Source: Lactarius indigo (taxonomy: Eukaryota; Basidiomycota; Agaricomycetes; Russulales; Russulaceae). Taken from it: a stretch of 64,000 nucleotides of DNA. This document shows, in pieces, positions 45,203 to 54,333 of the stretch. Made by a program: the position numbers and the translations under genes. The notes under the pieces were generated by a model. It was not told the DNA's origin. It saw only the letters and a program-made list of their open reading frames with translations, and ran no database searches. Each line of letters starts with the position of its first letter. Positions within the stretch are counted from its first letter, which is position 1. The stretch spans positions 2,914,001 to 2,978,000 of the forward strand of contig JAFKAC010000003.1 of assembly GCA_025766275.1 (NCBI GenBank). Reading direction: 5' to 3'.

Positions 45203-46890
45203 TCAATATGTCTGTACGTTCTTAATTAGGTTTTGCTCAGCATTGCCGGTTTCCATATATTTTTCCATGGTCTGTAAAAAGTTAGTTTAGTGAATGTTAG
45301 CACCGCGATAAGATCACGCACCTCATTGACACCTAGATACTTCTGTACGAATTCTTGACCGAGAACATCATTAATGGTTGCGTCCTTCCGCGCGACGTCT
45401 CTTGCTGCACTAAGAGTACGCTGAAGGCGTCCGACAATTCCCCTCTCCGTAAGTTCTTCAGCGCTCAAAACCGTTGGGGCTCCGTCTACTGCCTCTATCT
45501 TTAGCTCCAGGCCATTCTGCACCCCGACGAGACCCAATCCAAGAATAGTTGCAAGAGCTATATGTGGGTTTGCAGTCCCATCGATGGAGCGCACTTCGAA
45601 GTGATGGGAGCCGGGCGGACCGGTAAGACGTACAGCGACTTCCCTGTTGTCTACTCCCCAGCAAGCGTACGTTCCACATGACCAGATCCCATCCTGGACG
45701 CGATCATATGATGCCGCCGTAGGCAATGTAAATGCGATGCTAGAAGGAAGGTTATCAAGAAGAGACTGCAGGAATGATCGTTCCAGAGGCGTCATCGTTG
45801 TGTCTTTATTGGTATTTGGATTTGCCGGAGGTGGGTTCGCAGGGGGTTGGGCCGTGGAATGAATAGATATATGAGCATGCGCCGCAGTTCCACCTGTAAT
45901 CGAAGGACTCAAGGACACGAACTAGGGGACGGGAGACACCATACTTACATGTGTATGTATAAACTCGGGGAGCGAACGTGGCACGTAAGCCGTGTTTCGC
46001 AGCGATGTTGACGACTGTCTCGCGAGTGAACACGACGGCATCGGCTGCTTCCAAGGGTGGCAGAGGGCCTGTTACCACTTCGTACTGCCCAGCCGCGATC
46101 CATATCAGCCATACTCCAGTCATGGCGGGGGAGTCTCTCACCTGCCCAGGAGCGGCCTCGGAGTGGTACATCAAGAGTTCGATTTCGCCAGTCCGGAGGG
46201 CATCAGCGATCTCTTCCAGACACTTTGCCGCATCAGAACCCGATGGGACTGCACTAGATGCTGACCAGGGAGCGTCGTTTACGGCCTCGATAGGATCGGT
46301 AGTTTTAAGTAGAATGAATTCCGTCTCGAATCCTACGAGAAACTCTGCACCCAGAGCGTAGCCCTTACTAAAAAAAACAAATCGTTCGGTTAATTTGTTA
46401 ACGGCGTTGACGCATGAGCAACGCACTTTACGATTCCTCTGAGAAGCCCCCGAGGGCAGAGGGGCACTTCCAAGGAGTCCTTCCCATGTTTCTGGATGGG
46501 CAACTTCTCCTCGAACCAGCCCATCAGACTTGCATGCCCGGGGGAATAGCCGCACATGCGGATAGAGCTCAAATCAGGAACATACAGATATTCGCCAGTG
46601 CCCGAGAAACCAGGCGCCATAGAAACTCCAACTAGTCCAAGACAGACCTTCGCGATCGATACTCCTGGGCGTGAAGCTCCCAAAATTTCAGAAAAAGCTG
46701 GAAGGGGTATGATACGGTGGCGTGTGATGTTCGTGTAGTCGACCCATTGGAGACGGATATAACGAATGCCGAGCTCGCCTAACCTGCGAAGGACACGAAG
46801 AACATCGCCTCTTCCAAGAGTCGGAAGTTTGGCTGACGCTGGGTGATATTTTAGGCCAAATGCGACAACTGGTGTTGACGTGGGGGCCAT
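45203..46890 (-). CDS. Glutamine-synthetase-fold protein (type I/FluG C-terminal-like)
   Basis: The N-terminal beta-grasp has 'IRYIRLQWVDYTNITRHRII' and 'YVPDLSSIRMCGYSPGHASL'. The catalytic part has 'LGAEFLVGFETEFILLK' (metal-binding Glu), 'LLMYHSEAAPGQYEVV', 'ATFAPRVY' joined across an intron to 'GGTAAHAHISIHSTA', and 'NREVAVRLTGPPGSHHFEVR' with 'SIDGTANPHIALATILG'. The end is 'MEKYMETGNAEQNLIKN'. This is the class I-like fold used by bacterial GSI, lengsin and the C-terminal half of FluG. No amidohydrolase half is present. The substrate may be glutamate, gamma-glutamylation of an amine, or other; the sequence does not decide. Four introns. Start: ATG at 46890. Confidence 0.87.
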
Positions 46891-47052
46891 GAAACCTCTT
46901 GCACCCGTGAGATGACTTCGGAAGGTCCCTACTGTGAAAGCAACAACGCACAACAACCCTAGACCACGGATCAAAGGAGGTAACTTCTGTCTTGGTCATA
47001 CCTGATGTGCTCAGCGCTCGGCATGCGGCGCACCAGGTAGATAAGAGGTTAT

Positions 47053-47592
47053 GCTCAGTAAAAAAGGTTAGTCGGCTGTTGGTCGACCGTTTACCCCAAA
47101 TAGTCATCGGGTAGTCAACGCGACTAAAAAACGAATATTTGCAAGAATTGTGAGTTTTGGTGACTAAGGATCGACTACGAATAGCTAGGTTGAGGGGCTT
47201 TGCCGAAGTCGAGCAAAGTCGACGCATGGGCAATCTGAGTCGTCCGACGTCAATTTTAGTCATTGGGGGACAAATTCGTAGTCGTTCTTGGTCCAATCTA
47301 GGTCAACCAACAGTCACATCAAGTCGATTATGGCTAAATACGTAGTCAATCTCAGTCACCCAAAGTCCGATTCAAGTCGTTCCCAGTTCCGAAAAGTCAC
47401 ATCAAGTCATTGATGTACAATCCATAGTCGGTTGCAGTCGTCATCAAGTCGTTTTTCTAGTCGTTATTGGTCAAACTTAGTCATCCCGCGTACTTTTTAT
47501 GCATTTCGCAGTCAAATTTTTATTCATTTAGTAGTCACACCAGGTCGAGGGGGAGTCGTATCAAGTCGTGTATGTATGTCGGAAAGTCCAAA
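47053..47592. repeat. AGTC-rich tract 1 (3' of gene A)
   Basis: About 29 copies of AGTC or GACT in 540 bp, where about 4 are expected by chance. 26 are in the AGTC direction on the plus strand, most as AGTCA or AGTCG. No reading frame. The left end carries CTCAGTAAAAAAG (from 47054), shared with tract 2. The tract ends about 107 bp beyond the stop codon of gene A. Confidence 0.8.
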
Positions 47593-47698
47593 TATTAGAA
47601 AAAAAAACCCCTCAACCGAATATGAGCGAGAGCATGCCAGGATCAAGGGCAGTTGTAGCTGCCCGCATGCAGCAGTGTATTCGATGGGCATACGCTAG

Positions 47699-49514
47699 TC
47701 ACGCAGCGAGTGGCTTTGGTGGCCCTTTTTTCGCCTTGCGCTGGCAACAGTAAGTCAGAGTTGAATGCTACGGACAATGAGGATCTTACCTTCTTGATGA
47801 TTTCCTTGATGGTCGACTCGGAAATGTGTGCTAACTCGGGGGACTTGACGATGGCATCGACGAGATCTGCCCAGGCTATAGTTAATATTACTGGGCTTAG
47901 AACACACGATGTACCGTCCTTCCGCTTCCACTTTGGGTGCTAAGCTTGTTGTCGCCGAACCAGGCCAGGAGCTCCGAGACTTGAAGGAGCTTGAGCGACG
48001 CGGCACTTGCTTGAGCACCCTAGAGGCGGTGGGTGGGAGAGGGTATAACTACAAACACCGACACACCTCATCTAGCCCCACGGAAGGCTCTGTGGGTTCT
48101 GTGGTGGCGGGGGGCTGGGTGGTAGAGTCGGTTCCTGTAGGAACCTCGGGGATTTTGCTTGCGGCAACATCGGCGGGAAGAGCTGGCCGCTTGATCCTAA
48201 TCACAGGCCCACGCGGTGGAGGTGACATTGCAACGTCACGATACGAAGGAGTGGTGGGAAGTGGGACACGATTTTGAGAAGAAGTGAACACCTAAGATAG
48301 GTTAAAAAAAAACAGGGAAAGTGTATTGAATACGTACCCCGCCAGCGCCAACCCAGCAACTCTCGAGACACTCGAGAATCTTCTCGAGGTACGCATCGCT
48401 GATGAACCCACTCGTCTTCGGCATTCCGGCATTCGAGCACATCGATCTTGCTTCTTGGCACGTCTTGATGGCGGCTGCCACGAGCTTGAAGGCAGTAGCG
48501 ACGCTGCCAACCTTCTCCCAACTGGTAAGCGAGGATGCCGGGCTGATACCACCCGCCGTGAACTGGTAATGCCCCCAGCCTTGGCACATGTTGTCCTCGT
48601 CAATGTCGGGTGAACACGGGTCTGCGAATTGGACACGCTCGAGGAGCGTCGCGACTTGCTCGGAAGGTTTGCCTTCCTTGAACGACGACTGCGCACTCAT
48701 GGAGTAAAGAAGATGGGGGGCGTTTGTTAGGGAAGGGAATTCGGATGTGAGGGTCACTGTGAAGACGCAGTCAGTGGGAGCGTAAGTGCAGAGCGTTTCG
48801 ACTCACCAACGAGGTTGTCGACTGGGAACACAACTTCATATCAGTATGCTGTAAGTGTACACGTGAGAGATGCACCTGATGGATCAACGTGAAGAAGACG
48901 AAGACTCGTTGGCGCAGGTTCCGCACAAGTCATCTTGGTGCAGTTGAGGAACGTGGGAGTGATCTTGCGTGCAGCAGGACGTTGGTTCTCTGTGCACAAG
49001 TACCACGTCAGTGGGTTTGGACGTTGTTGAGTAGAGTACTCACGGTTTAAGGGCCCTCTAGAGCCTATAGTCTTCTGTCCGGAAACCGCTGGCATGTGGT
49101 TGTCTTTGTTGCGCTTTTGGGTGTGCGATGCCGAAGGTGATTTGGGGCCGGGGCTCAACTCAAGAGCCCGCTTCGTCAGATTCATGGGCGCCACCTCCTG
49201 AATTTGTGGGACGAACGCAGTCGGTGGCTCCAGGGACAGGTTGGACTGTGGGGATGTGGCAGGCGCGGCGTTCATCGCTGCCATGGCTTTCTCTTTACTT
49301 CGCTGCAGAAAGACCTGAGTAATAAAGGCGTCAGCTTTCCAATGAGCCGAGCACAAGCGAAGGAGCTTTTGCTCTGCTTCAAGGTCAAGCACAGCTTGAT
49401 AATGTTCAGCCGTGAAGTATTTCTTGATGAAGGTCTTGGTCCGCGCCTTGGGGGCGCCAGCACAGGCCGAACGGGGGTCCAAGTTGACGAAATTGATGAG
49501 CTTCTGAACGATCA
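47699..49514 (-). CDS. Gene A: unrecognised family with LCSA-WKAD motif and SAP-like C-terminus
   Basis: The family is unknown to me. N-terminal 'QKLINFVNLDPRSACAG' and 'EQKLLRLCSAHWKADAFITQ' align with gene B. A linker follows, then an apparently globular part ('SAQSSFKEGKPSEQVATLLE', 'GWGHYQFTAGGISPASSLTS', 'SDAYLEKILECLESCWVG') and a Pro-rich stretch. The C-terminus has a helix pair like SAP/HeH DNA-binding modules ('LKLLQVSELLAWFGDNKLS', 'DLVDAIVKSPELAHISEST'). After the last intron (donor GTAAGATCC) the tail is 'RKAKKGPPKPLAA' and the stop at 47699. Five or more introns. The frame continues upstream into AGTC tract 2, so relative to gene B the N-terminus is missing. DNA binding is inferred only from the helix pair and basic tail. 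Confidence 0.65.
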
Positions 49515-49517
49515 TTC

Positions 49518-50155
49518 TCAGTAAAAAAGAAAAGTCACACAAAGTCACACAAAGTCAGCTCAAAGTCAATGACTTTTCACTTGACTGATGTCCTATTTTA
49601 GCGACTTCAAAAGTCAGGAAAAAGTCACAAAAAAGTCAGTCTAAGGTCAATGTATAGTCACTTGGTAGTCAATGACTTTTCATTGACTTTTTGTTGACTA
49701 AGGAAGTCAAGCTCCAGTCATTCAAAAGTCAACAAAAAGTCAATGAAAAGTCACTGACTTACAGCGACTTTCCATTGACTTTTTGTTGACTAAGGAAGTC
49801 AAGCTCCAGTCATTTAAAAGTCAACAAAAAGTCATTGACTAAGAACTGACTTTGTTTGACTTTTAATTGACTTTTCAAAGTCAATTGGCAGTCAACAAAA
49901 AAGTCGCACAAAAGTCAACAAAAAGTCAATGACTTTTTATTGACTATGGAAGTCAATTTCCAGTCATTCAAAAGTCAATAAAAAGTCGTTGACTAAGAAC
50001 TGACTTTGTTTGACTTTTAATTGACTTTCAAAGTCAATTAACAGTCAACATAAAAGTCACACAAAAGTCACACAAAAGTCGAACAAAAGTCACCAATATT
50101 ATTGACTACAGACTGACTTTTAGCTGACTTTGGGAGTCAGTTTAAAGTCACACAT
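49518..50155. repeat. AGTC/GACT-rich tract 2 (3' of gene B, 5' of gene A)
   Basis: I count 60 AGTC or GACT in about 640 bp (36 plus, 24 minus), near twelve times chance. A unit of 154 bp is repeated (49773-49926 and 49927-50080), and its first part also occurs at 49681, 92 bp earlier. Runs of same-direction motifs are spaced 10-11 bp (49533, 49543, 49553, 49564; 50055, 50066, 50077, 50088). Opposed motifs could form many short hairpins. The left end shares CTCAGTAAAAAAG with tract 1. Confidence 0.85.
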
Positions 50156-50259
50156 TAATCATGCGAGAAATTCCGACAGCAAAAAAAGATATATTTTTTT
50201 TGTGACAAACAGGCCCACCGCCGCGAACAATACGAGAGCTTTGATTTAAAAGATGGGCG

Positions 50260-52419
50260 CTATGCAGCAGCCTTTGCGTTGCGCTTTGATTTGCGCTGGA
50301 GAACATTAGCCACAATATATATTGACATATGTGTGACTTACCTCGTTGACGATGCTCTCGATGTCCTCTTTAGAGGGCTGTTCCGACTTCGGCGCTCCCG
50401 CAATCGCCTTGATAAGGTCTGTGAAAACATATTAGCAAAGAGGGGAAGGAAGGGGAGGAGGGGAGGAGAGGCGACGTACCTCTTCTCGTAGGCCGCTTCC
50501 CTTGCGACTCGATCTCGTGCTCATCGACCCACTGCATGAGCTCGTCACGCTGAAGGTCTTGGAGGTGTGAGTGGGACTCGTCGTCGTCGGCCGAGCCCTA
50601 AAATAAATGAATCATCAGCGATATGCGGCGGCAATGGAAGACATACCTCAGACGACGAGGTCGCCTTTCCACCTGGATCCTGGGCGCCCCATCTTGGGCT
50701 CTTGTGCCTGGGGTCGTCCTCAGCAGGGCTCGCCGAACGCGACTTGAGTTGCGACTGAGTAGCCACGTCATCGTCTGTTGTCGCGGAACGGGTGTCCTTG
50801 GCTTTGGCTGCCCGTGTTGACAAGGCCTTGGCACGTGACGTTGTGTTGGAACGCGACGATTTGGGGGAGGGAGGTTCAGGAGTTGAGGTCTGGAAAGGGG
50901 TGACGCATGGCGACTGTGAGAAGGAACAGTACTCACCGGCTGGGAGGCCGCGCCAGGTCGAATGAGAGACATAAAAGCCGGGCGAGGGGAAGGAGGTTGG
51001 CAACCTACAAAGTAATTAGGTCAGTAGGTCAGGCTGTAAATGCGAATATTCTCGCTCACCTGTATCGGGACCTACTGACGTCCCACTGGTACCCTCGTCG
51101 GATTTTGAGCGTTTCCCAGTTCGCCGTGGAGGGCTGAGATCGCGCCTACGCTTAGCCTTGGGGCCAGCCTTGCTCGATGACTCTGGCTCTGAGGGTGGCC
51201 GTACGGAAGTTACACAGGGATGAGGATGGGGGGACTTGAAAGAGGCGCGACGAGGGGACAGCTGTGAAAGGCGGGAAGGGGCAACACTGGAAGAAGCGGG
51301 AGAGCGCGAAGTGGGAGAGGGGGAAGGTAAGGCGCGGGAAGAAGTACTGACGCGGCTGGAAGGAGGGATGCAGGAAGATTCCGCGATGCTAGGAGTCAAT
51401 GGACGGGGAGGTACAGAATGTGAGCGGTTCGAAGGGCGATCCATCACCGACCCGAGGACTATATCGGCCTTCCAGTTGGCGCTGCACAGTGAGAGGAGGG
51501 GAGCCAAACGTTCGAGTGCTTCAATGGCTTGAGCCCACTCGCCGGAAAAGTTGTGCTTGAGGAACCCTTTCTTGCGCATCTTGTCGGCAACGGCGCGGGG
51601 ATCGTGCCTCAGTGGCTCCAGGTGGGTGCGAACAACGGTCAGTGTGGTTTGGCGGATCGTTTTCCACTCCCCATCTGAGAGCATCCTCCCGTCCTCGTGT
51701 CGAACCGCGCGTCGCATGGGGGGTCGGGACGTATTGCCAACAGAAACGCCGACACCGGGATCGTTCTTGCAATCGTCCCACGTCCAGATGACGGAGTGTG
51801 GATAGCAATCCGGGCGGGTTGACGGACGAGGGAAAGGTAAAGGGAGCCGTGGCAGTGGAGCGCCAGAGGCAACTTGCGAGGCCGACTCGCTCGGACGCAA
51901 AGACGAAGCGGCCGAGCTAACGGCTGGAGCTGACAATGTAAAAAAAAAAGATTAATTGTACGATTACGACGATAAAAAAAAAAGGCACTTACAGCTTGTC
52001 GCCATCGGGCGCAGGGACGAAGCGAATGAGCTGGCGACTGTAGCTAGAGAAGGATGAGGAAAGGATGAGTAAAAAAATATATAAAAAAAGACAAAACGCG
52101 ACTCACGATTCGCCGACAAAGTACTTTGTCGCAGGCTGAGAAGTTCTTGAAGGTGGCCAACCATATTGACGTATTTCATGAACTCCGGGTTGTGCGTGAG
52201 TTCGTCGTGAGTCAGGCGGGCGATGATGTTGATGGGGAGGCCGGAAGGTTGAGAAATCTGAGAGAAAAGAGAGACAGGTGTCGCAGCGGACGACTGGGTA
52301 CTTGCGGTCGCAGAAAACATCGTGCTCAGGGGGCGAGACTGAGTCGCCGACAAGTCCTCCTCGTCCATCTCATCGAAGTCTAAAAGAGGCTCGTCAAGAT
52401 CATCCAGAATAGTCGACAT
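50260..52419 (-). CDS. Gene B: paralogue of gene A with acidic N-terminus
   Basis: The start at 52419 opens with an acidic leader (DDLDEPLLDFDEMDEEDLS). Then come 'ARLTHDELTHNPEFMKYVNM' and 'VGHLQELLSLRQSTLSAN', short exons, and 'SVIWTWDDCKNDPGVGVSVG'. The shared region runs from 'TVVRTHLEPLRHDPRAVADK' through 'EALERLAPLLSLCSANWKAD', which parallels gene A. A long Ser/Arg/Pro-rich part contains likely nuclear localisation signals (KAKRRRD, GKRSKSDEG). The C-terminal SAP-like pair is 'LQDLQRDELMQWVDEHEIES' and 'RRDLIKAIAGAPKSEQPSKE'. The last intron (donor GTAAGTCAC) precedes the tail 'RKSKRNAKAAA' and the stop at 50260. Same end structure as gene A. Function unknown. Confidence 0.68.
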
Positions 52420-52654
52420 GCAAGAAAAATAGATGGGAAGGGAAGATGGAAGAAGATGGGAATGAGAGGAAGAGGGAAGAGGGAAGAGGAAATGGGGAAG
52501 GAAGGAACGCGGAAGGTGGAGAGGACGAATGACCGAACGAACAAGCGAGGGAAAAATAAAAACATAAGTCAATATGAACGTAAGTCAATATGTTCGCTTG
52601 CTCCTGCCCTGACAAATTGTGGCACGGCCGGCCCGGGGCTTCAAAGACTCGAAA

Positions 52655-54175
52655 CTTGCAACTTGTTATCTATAGTCCATCAGCAGATAGTTTTTGTGCT
52701 ACCAGGCCTGTATATACACCTTCCCACAACAACAATGGCACCAATAGTTAAATATATTTGCCCATGCTTCAAGTGCACCTCAAATAAGGAGCTTTCCAAG
52801 AGGACTATCAGGATTCACTCCAAGGAAAACCTAAAGCATCTATATAATCTGATAGCTTCTGGTGCACCTCAGGACACTGTGAACTTTGTCCAGAGCTGTC
52901 AACACCAGCTTTCAGAGCTGCTTGGCAGCCTGGTTGAGGAGTCACAGTTATCCAGGCAACTTGGATCTCTTTATTCAGATGGTGAGCACTTATTTTTTAT
53001 GCTCCCAATTAATACTGATCTACTTAGATCTAGCTATTGCCCCTACTAGTTCACCCCCATTTCCAGAGGGGAGGATGGTCAATGATGATGCTATGATGGT
53101 TGATGATGATTGTAAGTAATTTACTGTGAACTTATGATATCTTTGTCCTAATGCCAGCATAGACACCCCATTTTCCTTGCAGGAGGAGGGCTCTATGGAT
53201 ATACAGGAGTTGGACAATATATCAGACCAGGAGCATGAGGATGACAGCTCTGTCATCTTCAGGATTCCAGAGGAGACCTTGGATGTTGCTCCAGACCCTG
53301 GCTCTGAATCTGGCTCTAGTTCTAGTCAACTGGACTCACTGGAGGATGATGATAGTTTTTTAGCCTCTGATGAGGACTTTGCCCCTTACAAGTCCTCATA
53401 TGGGCCCTCTGGTGGTAGTGGTGGTGGGAATTTGCCAGAAATTGTTGTGAAGCTTCAGAAACAGCTGTTGAAGGAATATACACTCCCCCCTCCTCCTATC
53501 CATGCCCCATGGCAACAGACACTATCCAGGGCACAGACCTTATCCCTCCAGCACTACCTTGCATGGATAGGGTCCAATGGCACTGTTAAAGCATACAATG
53601 CCCATGCACAGGTACTTGGAGAGGCCACAAAGGAGGAAATCCTCAGCCTTTATAGGGTCAGAAAGCTAGCTGAAGACCTCACTGGCCTACACCCCTCATT
53701 TATTGACACGTGCCCTAAAAGTTGCATGGCATATACTGGAGACTCTCATTCTCAATCCACCTGCTCATACAAAGACTGTGATGAGCAGCGCTACAAACCA
53801 CAGCAGAGTCCTACAGCCAGACCAAAGTCAAGGGCAACCATGCTCTATATGCCCATCACTCCCATCATTCAGGCATACTATGCCAATGCAGAGACATCCC
53901 ATGAGATGCGCCATAGGGATGAATGCTTGAAGAGGACACTAGATGTGCTTGCAAGGGGTGCTGGTGTGAAGAGGTCAGAGTTTGCCAACTCTGACAACCA
54001 TATTCACCACTACACCAAATTGGGGCTATTCCATGATGAAAGAGACACTGCCCTATCAATCTCTACAGATGGTGCTCAGCTCACCATGAAAAAGCAGTCC
54101 AATATGTGGCTCCTAATTGTTGTGCTGCTCAATCTCCCACCAGAGATGTGCTACACATCAGCAATTTGACAAAAA
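52655..54175 (+). mobile_element. CpG-starved 5' part of a Tnp2-like transposon, 3' truncated
   Basis: The coding frame begins at ATG 52735 ('APIVKYICPCFKCTSNKELS') and reads, with at least one intron (about 52981-53027), through 'KLQKQLLKEYTLPPPPIHAP' and 'YRVRKLAEDLTGLHPSFIDT'. A Cys cluster (CPKSCMAYTG...CSYKDC) and 'SHEMRHRDECLKRTLD' follow, up to 'LSISTDGAQLTMKKQSNMW' and 'LLNLPPEMCYTSAI', where it stops at 54169. The Cys cluster and the 'STDG' segment recall fungal Tnp2/KDZ-type transposases, which continue several hundred residues further; the later catalytic region is missing. Only three CpG occur in about 1.5 kb. The join near 53110-53183 does not keep frame cleanly, so the product is doubtful. 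Confidence 0.65.
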
Positions 54176-54333
54176 AGTTTCCGTTGTTTCGTTCGTTTTT
54201 GTCGTTTTCAGACGTTTTCCCAGTTTCCGGAAACTTGAAACCCAGACACTCGGAAACCTACTCGCTCGGCCTAAATATTCATATGGGAGGTCCTGAACAT
54301 CGCTAACTACCTTAAAAACTTGAATAGAAACTA

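Noticed and set aside
45203..46890. Glutamine-synthetase-like gene as FluG
   Set aside because: The N-terminal amidohydrolase half of FluG is absent, and the next gene upstream is unrelated.
49518..50155. AGTC tract as a CRISPR array
   Set aside because: The repeat unit is about 4-7 bp with no constant spacer length and both orientations are mixed; the genome is eukaryotic.
49518..50155. AGTC tract as telomeric or ordinary microsatellite DNA
   Set aside because: It is not a head-to-tail short tandem repeat, and orientation changes within the tract; fungal telomere repeats (TTAGGG type) are absent.
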